DNA of 64,000 bases from Nitrospina sp. (lineage in GTDB: Bacteria > Nitrospinota > Nitrospinia > Nitrospinales > VA-1): NCBI GenBank assembly GCA_018653085.1, contig JABIAY010000016.1:59135-123134 (forward strand). The letters are read 5' to 3'. Below the pieces are notes generated by a model that did no database searches, was not told where the DNA came from, and saw nothing but the letters and a program-made list of their open reading frames with translations. This document shows, in pieces, positions 1 to 7,634 of this stretch. Every line of letters starts with the position of its first letter. Position 1 is the stretch's first letter. The position numbers and the translations under genes are program-made.

Positions 1-167
1 GCTTCTTAAAAATTTTCTCCACCGGCCCCAATGGCCGGTGGCCATGATATTTGTGATGCCCTCTTCCTTAACCTTCATGAGCGCATTATATTCTACCTTA
101 GACTTTGTGCCCCGTAGGGGTAGCACGGGTACTTCCTCAGTAAAACTTGCAGCCGCAAATTCTCCGG

Positions 168-632
168 ATGTACAATACCGGAATGAATGATATCGATTCC
201 CAAACAGAAAATAGCCCCTCCGCTACAGAATTAAAGACAATCCTTTCCAACCACAAAACCTGGCTGGAAACAGATGGCCGTGATGGAGAGCAGGCAAACC
301 TGAAAGACTGCCAATTAAAAGGGGCTGTACTATTAGGCGCTGATCTTAGAAACGCCAACCTTGAAGGAGCATACCTGTATGGGGCCTATTTGAAAAATGC
401 CAACCTTGAAAACTCCAATTTACAGGGAGCCAACTTGCGGGGAGCCAACTTGCGCTGGGCCAACTTAAAAAATGCTGATCTGAAAAATGCCAATCTTGCC
501 CGTGCTGATTTCATGCAGGCTGAAATAAAAAATGCCCATCTCGAAGGAGCCAACCTGAAAATGGCTGAAGGCCTCACACCGGAACAACTGGCATCAGCCC
601 ATACAGATCCCTCTAGCGAGGGAGGCGACTAG
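168..632 (+). CDS. Pentapeptide-repeat protein
   Basis: The protein is built largely of A(N/D)LxxA-type five-residue repeats (for example GADLRNANLEGAYL), running for about 110 residues from roughly residue 45. Such repeats fold into a right-handed quadrilateral beta-helix; in other proteins they act as protein-interaction scaffolds or DNA mimics, and no specific role can be read here. ATG codons at 168 and 183 and a TTG at 147 are possible starts, and none has a strong Shine-Dalgarno. No signal peptide is visible, so it is probably cytoplasmic. The last codons and the TAG stop read into sequence related to the interspersed repeat (CTAGCGAGGGAGGCGACTAGG), so the C-terminal tail looks repeat-derived. 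Confidence 0.8.
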   Translation: MYNTGMNDIDSQTENSPSATELKTILSNHKTWLETDGRDGEQANLKDCQLKGAVLLGADLRNANLEGAYLYGAYLKNANLENSNLQGANLRGANLRWANLKNADLKNANLARADFMQAEIKNAHLEGANLKMAEGLTPEQLASAHTDPSSEGGD

Positions 633-733
633 GCAAGAACTGGATTGCGCCAAGACAACTCTTTGCTTGTCAGCAAAACTGCTGGTTTATGCAAACCCCC
701 TTTATCCCCCTTGTCAGGGGGAACATTAAAGTA

Positions 734-832
734 TTACCCCTTCGGGGCACGAAGTTTAAGGAAGAGTATCACGTGCGCTTGAGGGCTTAGCCTGCTTGAC
801 GGGCAATGCAGTGCTGGCCCCACGCCTAGTGG
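734..832. repeat. Interspersed composite repeat (hairpin module plus GGCCCCACGCCTAGTGG end)
   Basis: The copy starts with the ACCCCTTCGGGGCAC hairpin and ends with GGCCCCACGCCTAGTGG at 816-832. The stretch from about 762 onward is closely similar to 12286-12352 and to the reverse complement of 31512-31615. The hpnH stop codon lies inside its right end. Confidence 0.8.
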
Positions 833-1836
833 TGGAAAACCATTTTGGCGGAATCGAGCATACCTTTCAGGTTGGATGTTGCATCCACAACCGCTGTGGG
901 TTCATAACCACAGTGGGCAGTGCAGTCGGCGCATTTTCGGTTATTTTGATGACCGTAGTTCTCCCACTCAGTGGTTTCCATCAGCTCCTTAAAAGTTTCT
1001 GCATAACCATCGTCTAAAAGGTAGCAGGGCTTCTGCCAACCCAGCACGGAATAATTCGGGTTTCCCCAGGGCGTACAAGAGTAATCCCGCTTTCCACGCA
1101 GAAATTCCAAATAAAGCGGGGAGTGATTCAAATCCCAACGGCCCTTTTTATTTTTCGCGAGCAGTTTGTCGAAAAAATCAAACGTTCGCCGCCGCCCAAA
1201 AAAATGGTCCTGATCCGGTGCATCCGGGTAACGAAACGCAGAGGCCATCGTTACACCATCTATCCCGAGAGGAGATAAATAATCCAAAAATTCTTCTGCC
1301 TTTTCTACAGTCGTATCCTCAAAAAAGGTGGTGGCACTGGTAACCCGAAATCCTCTTTTCTTCGCTTCCTGAACCGCCTCGATGGCCAGCTTGAATGTTC
1401 CTTTTTGATCAACAATGCGGTCATGATCCTCTTCCATTCCATCCAGATGAATGGATAGAGTCAAATAAGGGCTTACCGGCAATTGATCCAGATAGTCTTT
1501 GAGCAGAATCGCGTTGGTGCACAAATAAATAAAACGTTTCATAGCCACCAGGCCCTCAACGATTTCCACAATATTCGGGTGCATTAATGGCTCCCCGCCA
1601 GCGATGGAAACAACAGGAGCGCCACATTCTTTCGCGGCTTCAAAACATTGCTCCGGAGTCAGGTTCTGCTTCAATATTTCGTTGGGTTTTTGAATTTTTC
1701 CACAACCAATACATTCTAAATTACAACGAAACAAGGGCTCCAGCATCATCACCAGGGGATAACGCTTATTACCTTTTATCTTTTGCCGAAATAAATAAGA
1801 CCCTATTTTTAACGCTTGAATCAGCGGGACAGACAT
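826..1836 (-). CDS. hpnH: Hopanoid biosynthesis radical SAM protein HpnH
   Basis: This radical SAM enzyme of the HpnH family adds the 5'-deoxyadenosyl group to diploptene, giving adenosylhopane, the first step of hopanoid side-chain formation. The iron-sulfur motif CNLECIGC is at residues 38-45, followed by the GGEP motif (SIAGGEPLMHP). A second cysteine group, CADCTAHCGYEP, lies near residue 305, as expected for the auxiliary C-terminal region. The length of 336 residues is normal for the family. The protein ends HH-stop, and both the last codons and the TAG fall in the repeat GGCCCCACGCCTAGTGG, so the repeat appears to provide the stop. No other hopanoid gene is nearby, so squalene-hopene cyclase must be elsewhere. 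Confidence 0.9.
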   Translation of the reverse strand: MSVPLIQALKIGSYLFRQKIKGNKRYPLVMMLEPLFRCNLECIGCGKIQKPNEILKQNLTPEQCFEAAKECGAPVVSIAGGEPLMHPNIVEIVEGLVAMKRFIYLCTNAILLKDYLDQLPVSPYLTLSIHLDGMEEDHDRIVDQKGTFKLAIEAVQEAKKRGFRVTSATTFFEDTTVEKAEEFLDYLSPLGIDGVTMASAFRYPDAPDQDHFFGRRRTFDFFDKLLAKNKKGRWDLNHSPLYLEFLRGKRDYSCTPWGNPNYSVLGWQKPCYLLDDGYAETFKELMETTEWENYGHQNNRKCADCTAHCGYEPTAVVDATSNLKGMLDSAKMVFHH

Positions 1837-2020
1837 TGAATTGAATACCCTTAAAATTAAATTGTTTCAGAAAAATTTCTTGCTAAACTTCCAGAGTGTT
1901 TATTATAAGACCTGTTGTTTTGGGGGCAAAGAGTTTTATCGTTACCGAGAAAGGCATCCGCCAAACTAAACGCCAGGAACAATCCCCATTAGCGGGGGAT
2001 CCGCTAATCGGAAACCCATT

Positions 2021-2218
2021 TTGAAAAAACTTCTCTTCTTCCTCATTTTTGTTGTGGCCATGCTGGCTTTGGATGGAACCCTGGCCAAAGATATTTTTGA
2101 TTATGGAATCCATACCGTATCGGGTTGGCTGGGACTGGCTTTGGTCGTTGGCATTGTTCTCACCCTGATCTGGGCAGAATCCACCAAAACCCACCATGAC
2201 AAAAACACCCGCAAGTAA
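2021..2218 (+). CDS. Small two-helix membrane protein, unknown function
   Basis: This is a 65-residue protein with a TTG start. Residues 2-20 form a hydrophobic signal-like helix (LLFFLIFVVAMLAL), and a second helix spans about 34-52 (WLGLALVVGIVLTLIW). A short basic, histidine-containing tail (TKTHHDKNTRK) follows. The alternation of hydrophobic helices and charged tail looks coding, but the start is weak because no clear Shine-Dalgarno precedes it. It stands alone between hpnH (divergent) and repeat sequence. The family is not recognised. Confidence 0.5.
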   Translation: MKKLLFFLIFVVAMLALDGTLAKDIFDYGIHTVSGWLGLALVVGIVLTLIWAESTKTHHDKNTRK

Positions 2219-2221
2219 ATC

Positions 2222-2447
2222 CACCAGGCGCCAGCGTGACGCTGGACCCGATAGGCAATAACTTTCTTTGGCGAGCAAGAAGTATAGGCGGCTTGACGAG
2301 TTTTTGCTATCTGCCACCAGCCGCTTGGCCGGGCCACATACCTGGTGCCCCTTAGCAGGGGTCGCAACTAAGCAAGGGCTTGATTGTGCCGAGATAACTC
2401 TTTGCTCGCCAAAAAGAGCGATGGCACACTGGCCCCACGCCTAGTGG
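2222..2447. repeat. Cluster of interspersed repeat modules
   Basis: The stretch contains the CCAGCGTGACGCTGG hairpin (about 2229-2243), a module with GGCGAGCAAGAAGTATAGGCGGC that is shared with 12160-12190, and the end module GGCCCCACGCCTAGTGG (2431-2447). The end module abuts the stop codon of the U32 gene. Confidence 0.75.
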
Positions 2448-3728
2448 CTAAACAGCCGTCTCGATTTTCTGCAACAGACTCAATAACGCAAAGGGTTCTG
2501 CCTGCCGATCGAGTTTAATCCAGATGGTTCCATTTCCACCATGCGCTACAGTTGCTTTCTCTCCGGTATTTGTTTCCATTGCATCAATGGTAAATTTGAA
2601 CTGCCCGCTGGGAGAAATATATTCCGCCATATCTCCAAGCTCAATTCGGTTTTTAACTTCTACTTCCATCCAACCCGGTCGTTCATTCACGATCTGTCCG
2701 CCAAATACCTGGGCCTGATTTTCCTCCTGCGGCGATTCAAACCTCTCGGTTTCTCGATTGGAGGCGGATATTAAAAATGCGGATGTGAAACCTCGATTAG
2801 CCGTCTTGTTAATTTCTCCCAGTAGCTCCGGATCGAAAGAACGTCCCTCCGTTAGATCGGTGATAGCCTTGCGGTAAGCTCGGGTAACCAGGGACAAATA
2901 ATAAATAGATTTAGACCGGCCCTCAATTTTAAATGAGATGACACCCGTGTCCTGAAGTGGTTTCAAATATTCCACCGCTCTCAAGTCTTTCGAGTTCATG
3001 ATATAAGTGCCGTGCTCGTCTTCCTCCATGGGCATCATTTCGCCTTTGCGCTGGGTTTCCTCAATGGCATACTGCCCCTTCAACGGCTGATACTGTTCGG
3101 TTTCCTTTCCCTCTTCTTCCTTAACATTAAATTCCCATCGACAACTGTTGGTGCATGTGCCCTGGTTGGCATCACGGTGATTGAAATAGTTGGACAACAG
3201 ACACCGGCCCGAATAAGCAATACAAATCGACCCATGCACAAAAGCCTCCAGCTCTAAACCGGGAACTCGATCATGGATTTCCTGAATCTCTTCCAGGCTA
3301 AGCTCTCGGGATAAAATAATTCGCTTAACACCAAGGTTGTACCAAAACTCAGCCGAGGACCAATTCATGGTATTGCTTTGCACCGAAAGATGAACCGGGA
3401 TCTCCGGAAACTCCTTGAGAGCAAATTGAATCATTCCCGGATCAGCCATGATGAAACCATCGGGTTTCAATGCGGCGTGTTGAGCCAGGGATTTTTTAAA
3501 GGATTCGATTTTCCGGTTAGGCGGAAGAATATTGGCGGTAATATAAATCTTCTTGCCCATTTTGTGGGTATAAGCAATGGCCTCTTCAAGTAAGTTATTT
3601 TTAAAGGGATTTTCTCTTGCCCTGAGGGAAAATTTGGGAATGCCCGCATACACCGCATCCGCACCATACGCCAAAGCGTATTTTAATTTCTCAGGGCTCC
3701 CGGCAGGGGATAGTAATTCAGGAACCAT
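2448..3728 (-). CDS. trhP: Peptidase U32 family protein, TrhP/YegQ-like tRNA hydroxylation enzyme
   Basis: The N-terminus ELLSPAGSPEKLKYALAYGA is the classic U32 signature. The core near residues 164-200 carries the conserved HGSICIAYSGRC motif followed by CTNSCRW. U32 proteins of about 420-450 residues with this layout (YegQ, now TrhP) hydroxylate uridine 34 of tRNAs during 5-hydroxyuridine formation; they are not true proteases. A C-terminal beta-barrel-like part (about residues 340-420) fits TrhP. The cysteines fit the family pattern of four Cys that bind an iron-sulfur cluster. The gene stands alone, and its stop codon touches a repeat copy on the downstream side. The subfamily call (TrhP rather than RlhA) is from length and is less certain than the family. 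Confidence 0.85.
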   Translation of the reverse strand: MVPELLSPAGSPEKLKYALAYGADAVYAGIPKFSLRARENPFKNNLLEEAIAYTHKMGKKIYITANILPPNRKIESFKKSLAQHAALKPDGFIMADPGMIQFALKEFPEIPVHLSVQSNTMNWSSAEFWYNLGVKRIILSRELSLEEIQEIHDRVPGLELEAFVHGSICIAYSGRCLLSNYFNHRDANQGTCTNSCRWEFNVKEEEGKETEQYQPLKGQYAIEETQRKGEMMPMEEDEHGTYIMNSKDLRAVEYLKPLQDTGVISFKIEGRSKSIYYLSLVTRAYRKAITDLTEGRSFDPELLGEINKTANRGFTSAFLISASNRETERFESPQEENQAQVFGGQIVNERPGWMEVEVKNRIELGDMAEYISPSGQFKFTIDAMETNTGEKATVAHGGNGTIWIKLDRQAEPFALLSLLQKIETAV

Positions 3729-3801
3729 AATTGAATCCAGTATTTAAGGGTGTTTTATAGTTGAGTTTTTCAGCTTACACCAATGAGATACAAAACCGCA
3801 A

Positions 3802-3855
3802 CCACTAGGCTTGGGGCCCGTATTTTCCATCGGCTTACGTGCCCCGAGAGGTTCT
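3802..3855. repeat. Interspersed repeat fragment
   Basis: Contains CCACTAGGCTTGGGGCC (3802-3818), a one-base variant of the end module, followed by a degenerate GTGCCCCGAGAGG hairpin module. Confidence 0.6.
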
Positions 3856-3922
3856 GGCAACGGCTCACCAACCATTAAGTTAAAAGGAATCTAGGTAAAA
3901 CGGAAGGAAAATCTGAAAACGA

Positions 3923-4306
3923 TTACCCGTTAGAGGGAGGGGGAGACTTGCCCTCTTGCAGATTTTCCACCAAGGTCAGGGTAGCCCGAAGCCTTTTTGC
4001 TAAAACTTTGAGCATAGGCATAAGAGCCTGCGGGTTATGTTGCGCCAGATGGTTAAACGTCTCCTGCGTCATCACCGATATCGTGCAGTCTTCTAAAGCC
4101 AGCACAGTCGCGGAACGGGGGAGAGAGTCGATCAGGCTCATTTCTCCAAAAATATCATTCTCCTTGAGAACACCTACAACCTGTTCTTCGCCACTGCTCA
4201 ATATCTTGGATACTTGTACGCTTCCCGATTCAATAATATAAGCACAGTCGCTCAACGTGCCTTCCTTAATAATTTCCTCGCCCTTTTTAAAAAATTGTGT
4301 CTTCAT
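3923..4306 (-). CDS. Stand-alone cyclic-nucleotide-binding domain protein (copy 1 of 3)
   Basis: The 127-residue protein consists of a single CRP/cAMP-binding beta-barrel with no DNA-binding or catalytic output domain. The phosphate-binding cassette is intact (FGEMSLID followed by LPRSATV), so nucleotide binding is plausible. After the barrel, a helix (LMPMLKVLAKRLRATL) probably forms the usual C-helix. It is closely related to the next gene, with blocks of about 45 identical bases (4198-4245 against 4885-4930), pointing to a recent duplication. Which cyclic nucleotide it binds, and what it signals to, cannot be read from the sequence. Confidence 0.85.
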   Translation of the reverse strand: MKTQFFKKGEEIIKEGTLSDCAYIIESGSVQVSKILSSGEEQVVGVLKENDIFGEMSLIDSLPRSATVLALEDCTISVMTQETFNHLAQHNPQALMPMLKVLAKRLRATLTLVENLQEGKSPPPSNG

Positions 4307-4381
4307 AAAGAACTATGTATAAATAATTTAATAATTTCCTCGCAGAACTTACAAACAAAAAAACACTTGAAATCCACACAG

Positions 4382-4401
4382 ACGGGTGATGACTCACCCG
4401 T
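4382..4401. terminator. Hairpin between two CNBD genes, possible terminator
   Basis: A perfect 8-bp inverted repeat ACGGGTGA/TCACCCGT with a 4-nt loop lies downstream of the minus-strand gene at 4601-4993. No uninterrupted T-run follows directly; a TTTTTTT run is about 25 nt further on. It could end that transcript or separate the two paralogues. Confidence 0.35.
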
Positions 4402-4600
4402 AAAAAGCCAAATACCAAGGGATTTGGGCCTAGTTTAGTTCTTTAGGGGTGAAATTGCAAATCACCATAATAAGAGCCTGGACGGATCTATCTCTTGACA
4501 TACAAACCCAAAAAAGGACCTGCATACACCAAAATGCAGATCCTGACCCAACCTCTCAAGTATTAACCGAAATTTTAAAAGAGCACCATCCTAATCCTTT

Positions 4601-4993
4601 TCAGACTTCTGCCGGAACAGGCTGTATCAAGGTTTTCTGGCCTTCAACCTGCTCTAAAATATTCAGGGCTTTTCTCAATCGGCTGGCAAGAACTTTAAGA
4701 ATTGGCATCAGGGCCTCCGGGTTACGCTTTGATAATGAATTAAAAACCTCCGGCGTCATCACTGATATCGTGCAGTCTTCTAAAGCCAGCACAGTCGCGG
4801 AACGGGGAAGGCCATCGATCAGACTCATTTCTCCAAAAATATCATTCTCTTCAAGAACACCTATGACCTGTTCTTCGCCATTGCTCAATATCTTGGATAC
4901 TTGTACGCTTCCCGATTCAATAATATAAGCGCAGTCACTCAACATGCCTTCTTTAATAATTTCTGCGCCTTTTTTAAAGTATCTCTTTTTCAT
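4601..4993 (-). CDS. Stand-alone cyclic-nucleotide-binding domain protein (copy 2 of 3)
   Basis: This 130-residue single-domain protein is nearly identical in its core to the gene at 3923-4306 (shared strings include SDCAYIIESGSVQVSKIL and NDIFGEMSLID). The cassette with PRSATV is intact. The tail after about residue 113 differs (VEGQKTLIQPVPAEV), so divergence is concentrated at the ends. No output domain is present, so it probably works by binding a partner. It is preceded by the third copy in the same orientation with a gap of about 200 bp, so the three are not tightly coupled. Confidence 0.85.
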   Translation of the reverse strand: MKKRYFKKGAEIIKEGMLSDCAYIIESGSVQVSKILSNGEEQVIGVLEENDIFGEMSLIDGLPRSATVLALEDCTISVMTPEVFNSLSKRNPEALMPILKVLASRLRKALNILEQVEGQKTLIQPVPAEV

Positions 4994-5190
4994 TTATACC
5001 TTACAAAAAAGTTGGAAAATAGGAGTTTGGATTTTTTTGCCTGTTTGTCTACCGAAAAAAATCATTGGTTGTGGCAAGGCCTGTCTAGTGGCTCCAAGGA
5101 GGGTTTCGGGCCGGGGTCGAAATTTAATGGAATCCGGTCCATTACAACGAAGAGTTAACGCAACTTTCAATCACAACAAAGGCAGAACCG

Positions 5191-5601
5191 CTATAAACTG
5201 CCAGCGGGTACGGTTTTGGATGTCAGTTGCTTTTTTTCCAGCTTGTCCAGCAGTCGAAGGGTATGTCTCAACCTGTTGACCAGGACTTTCAAAATCGGCA
5301 TCAACGCCTGAGGATTGTTCCTGACAACCGATCCAAAAGTTTCCTGGGATAACAGTTTTCGAATTTTACAGCTATCGGTTGCCTTGACGGTCGCTGATCG
5401 GGGGAGCCCATCAATCAGGCCCAACTCCCCAAAAATATCATTTTGAACCAGGGTCCCCACAAACTGCTGGTCACCGTTTGGAAGGGATTTGCAAACCTCG
5501 GCCATTCCCGATTCCAAGATGTAGGCGCAACCACTTTGTTCACCCTCATGGATGATGGTTTCGCCTCTTTTGAACTTTAAAATTTCGGCTTGATTTGGCA
5601 T
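5191..5601 (-). CDS. Stand-alone cyclic-nucleotide-binding domain protein (copy 3 of 3)
   Basis: The third and most diverged copy has 136 residues. It keeps the NDIFGELGLIDGLPRSATV cassette and the C-helix region (ALMPILKVLVNRLRHTL) but differs through most of the barrel surface. It lies immediately downstream of the small membrane protein gene at 5621-5869 (20-nt gap), so it could be transcribed from the sigma-54-type promoter at 5916-5935. The three copies in a row suggest stepwise tandem duplication, with this one the oldest split. Confidence 0.85.
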   Translation of the reverse strand: MPNQAEILKFKRGETIIHEGEQSGCAYILESGMAEVCKSLPNGDQQFVGTLVQNDIFGELGLIDGLPRSATVKATDSCKIRKLLSQETFGSVVRNNPQALMPILKVLVNRLRHTLRLLDKLEKKQLTSKTVPAGSL

Positions 5602-5620
5602 ACATGCAAACTATCGAAAA

Positions 5621-5869
5621 TTATTTAGATAGACCCGTAGCAAAACCAGTTTTTGCCGTATTTTGAGAACCCGATCTTTGCGAATCTGGCACGTTCGGGG
5701 AGAACATATATGCCACCAAACCCGCAAAGATCAGGAAAGTAATTATGGATGCCCAAGGCGATTTTTTCTCGGCCTTACCTCTTCTTCTCGATGCAGGTGC
5801 CTTGCCATTCTGAGAGGAGGGTTTATCCAAGCCTCGTGTTTTAGTTTTCATTGTTGCTGTGCTCATCAT
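5621..5869 (-). CDS. Small basic single-pass membrane protein under a predicted sigma-54 promoter
   Basis: An 82-residue protein with a basic N-terminal half (SRRRGKAEKK), one membrane helix at about residues 41-58 (ASIITFLIFAGLVAYMF) and a polar C-terminal tail, suggesting N-in topology. A clear Shine-Dalgarno (GAGGTG) precedes paired ATG codons; the second ATG (5866) is better spaced. A -24/-12 promoter lies about 50 nt upstream, and TGAGAC dyads lie beyond it, next to a sigma-54 activator gene in the same orientation. No family is recognised and the function is unknown. The regulatory setting suggests it is made on demand in response to whatever signal the activator senses. Confidence 0.75.
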   Translation of the reverse strand: MMSTATMKTKTRGLDKPSSQNGKAPASRRRGKAEKKSPWASIITFLIFAGLVAYMFSPNVPDSQRSGSQNTAKTGFATGLSK

Positions 5870-5915
5870 TTCACCTCAATAAACTTTCAAGTAATACGTA
5901 CTGATACTATTTACT

Positions 5916-5935
5916 AGAGCACAAAGCATGCCAAA
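5916..5935 (-). promoter_or_regulatory. Predicted sigma-54 (-24/-12) promoter
   Basis: On the minus strand the sequence reads TTTGGCATGCTTTGTGCTC. The invariant GG and GC are exactly 10 nt apart and the flanks match TGGCAY-N5-TTGCW except for one base. The expected start is near 5907, giving a leader of about 37 nt before the Shine-Dalgarno-equipped gene ending at 5869. Confidence 0.65.
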
Positions 5936-6042
5936 CCCCCACAATCGAGGGGGATAGTCCTGTAACTTATTATAAATAAAGGGGATTTAAAAAAATTTCG
6001 GCGGGTAAACCCTGGTAAGGCTTAAGAAAATTTATCTTGTTT

Positions 6043-6097
6043 TGAGACGATTTGTCTCAAAATCATATCATTTTGAGACGATGTGAGACAAGTCTCA
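6043..6097. promoter_or_regulatory. TGAGAC/GTCTCA dyads, probable activator binding sites
   Basis: Five half-sites lie in 55 bp: TGAGAC at 6043, 6074 and 6084, and GTCTCA at 6054 and 6092. The first pair extends to a 9-bp perfect dyad (TTTTGAGAC, 5-nt spacer, GTCTCAAAA). The second closes as GTGAGAC-aa-GTCTCAC, whose 2-nt centre cannot form a hairpin loop, favouring protein binding over a terminator. They lie roughly 110-180 bp upstream of the -24/-12 element, the usual distance for enhancer sites. Confidence 0.6.
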
Positions 6098-6098
6098 C

Positions 6099-7532
6099 TC
6101 AATTTACCAGACGATACTTCTTAATTTTTCTGTAAAAAGTCGCCCGACTGATACCCAGGTCCTTTGCGGCCTGGGGAACATTTCCATTTGTTCGGTTCAG
6201 GGCTTCCAAAAAAGCATGCTTTTCGATTTCATCGAAGGTAGGACCAGCGGGTGGAGAAACGGGGGGAGATTGAGTCGTTGGAGCGGAGAAGGCCGGGGGA
6301 GCGGATTCCTGATGGTCCTCAGCGGGGATGAACCGATTGTCCTCTCCCACAGATCCTTCACGAAACTTCTGGATTTCCGGCGAGAGGTTTTCAATTTGAA
6401 TGGTATCCGTTCGAGTGGAAACCATGGCCCGGTAAATCTCATTTTCAAGCTGACGCACATTCCCCGGCCAAGTGTATCGAACCAGAGCTTCCAGCGCATA
6501 AGAGCTGACAGTGGTGATCTTTTTTATAATGTCCGATTTATATTTTTTAAGAAAATGGTTGATCAGGATCGGAATGTCCTCCTCCCGTTTTCTTAAAGGA
6601 GGTATCGATACCGTATAAACTACCAACCGGTAATACAAATCTTCACGGAACCTTCCCTGGCGAACCGCATTTTCCAGATCCTTGTTTGTGGCGGAAATAA
6701 TTCGTAAGTCCACATGTATTTTTTTATTGCTACCGACCCTCTCGAAACTTTTATCTTGTAAAAAACGTAAAAGTTTTACCTGCATCTTTGCAGGCATCTC
6801 CCCCACTTCATCCAGAAAAAGGGTGCCCCCATTGGCCACCTCCAGTTTTCCCATCCGGGAATCATCGGCACTTGTATAAGCTCCTTTTTCATGACCAAAA
6901 AATTCGTTCTCCTGAAGCTCTTCGGGGATAGCGCCACAGTTGATCGCAACAAAGTCACCTGTCTTGTAGGCACTGTTAAAATGAAGGGCTTTCGCCACCA
7001 ACTCCTTGCCAGTACCGCTTTCTCCGTGGATGAAAACGTTAATGTTAATTCCCGAAACCTCATCAATCTGGGCAAACACCTGTTTCATCGCATCGCTCTG
7101 CCCTACAATATTTTTATAGGAGTAGGTTTCCTTCAACTCTCCCTGCAAACGTTGGATCTTGGTGATCATCGTATGCATTTCGATGGCTCTGTCGACATTT
7201 GTTTTCAGACGAACCTTGTCCACCGGTTTCGTCATATAATCAAACGCCCCGATTTTCATGGCTTCCACTGCAGAATCCACCGCATCATTTTCTGTCACCA
7301 CCAAAACCGGAATGTCCCGGTTTGCCAACTTCAAACGTTTGAGAATATCCAATCCCTCAGACATGTTGATATCCAGACAAATCGCGCCGGGGTTTTCATC
7401 CAGCATATTCAGGCAAAGTTCGCCGTTGTCAAAAACTTTGACCCGGTACCCCTGATCCTGAAGCCATCCCGCCATCATTTTCCGATGAGGGGTCTCCGTA
7501 TCCACAACAAATAATAGTTCTTTAGTGGCCAT
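6099..7532 (-). CDS. Sigma-54-dependent response regulator (NtrC family)
   Basis: Domain order is receiver (1-120, phospho-acceptor D54 in CLDINMSEG, K102 in TKP), AAA+ ATPase (Walker A GESGTGKE at 170-177, Walker B TLFLDEVGE at 237-245), a Pro/Ser-rich linker, and a Fis-type helix-turn-helix at the end (VPQAAKDLGISRATFYRKI). The sigma-54 contact loop, normally GAFTGA, reads GAYTSA at 217-222. The ATG at 7532 (MATKELLF) fits the receiver start better than an upstream in-frame ATG at 7571. No histidine kinase gene is adjacent. Just downstream in the same direction are TGAGAC dyads, a -24/-12 promoter and a small membrane protein gene, its likely target. Confidence 0.92.
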   Translation of the reverse strand: MATKELLFVVDTETPHRKMMAGWLQDQGYRVKVFDNGELCLNMLDENPGAICLDINMSEGLDILKRLKLANRDIPVLVVTENDAVDSAVEAMKIGAFDYMTKPVDKVRLKTNVDRAIEMHTMITKIQRLQGELKETYSYKNIVGQSDAMKQVFAQIDEVSGININVFIHGESGTGKELVAKALHFNSAYKTGDFVAINCGAIPEELQENEFFGHEKGAYTSADDSRMGKLEVANGGTLFLDEVGEMPAKMQVKLLRFLQDKSFERVGSNKKIHVDLRIISATNKDLENAVRQGRFREDLYYRLVVYTVSIPPLRKREEDIPILINHFLKKYKSDIIKKITTVSSYALEALVRYTWPGNVRQLENEIYRAMVSTRTDTIQIENLSPEIQKFREGSVGEDNRFIPAEDHQESAPPAFSAPTTQSPPVSPPAGPTFDEIEKHAFLEALNRTNGNVPQAAKDLGISRATFYRKIKKYRLVN

Positions 7533-7634
7533 GATCCTGTAGGTAAAATTCCCTGTAATATTTTTCTGCAACCATGTCGGCCGATGAATCCGCCTATCCT
7601 ATCACATCGGCAAACCTGGCTAATATGCCAGCAA

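Noticed and set aside
1883..2317. Long minus-strand ORF opposite the small membrane protein at 2021-2218
   Set aside because: Its composition (many Ser, Asn, Gln and no domain) and overlap with repeat sequence suggest non-coding; the opposite strand gives regular membrane helices.
4449..4928. Plus-strand ORF across the second CNBD gene
   Set aside because: It is antisense to a clear CNBD coding sequence, and its translation has no recognisable structure; a similar antisense ORF exists in the first copy because the genes are duplicates.
6043..6059. Intrinsic terminator of the sigma-54 regulator gene
   Set aside because: The hairpin is AT-rich with no T-run directly after it, and the second dyad has a 2-nt centre that cannot loop; activator sites explain both.
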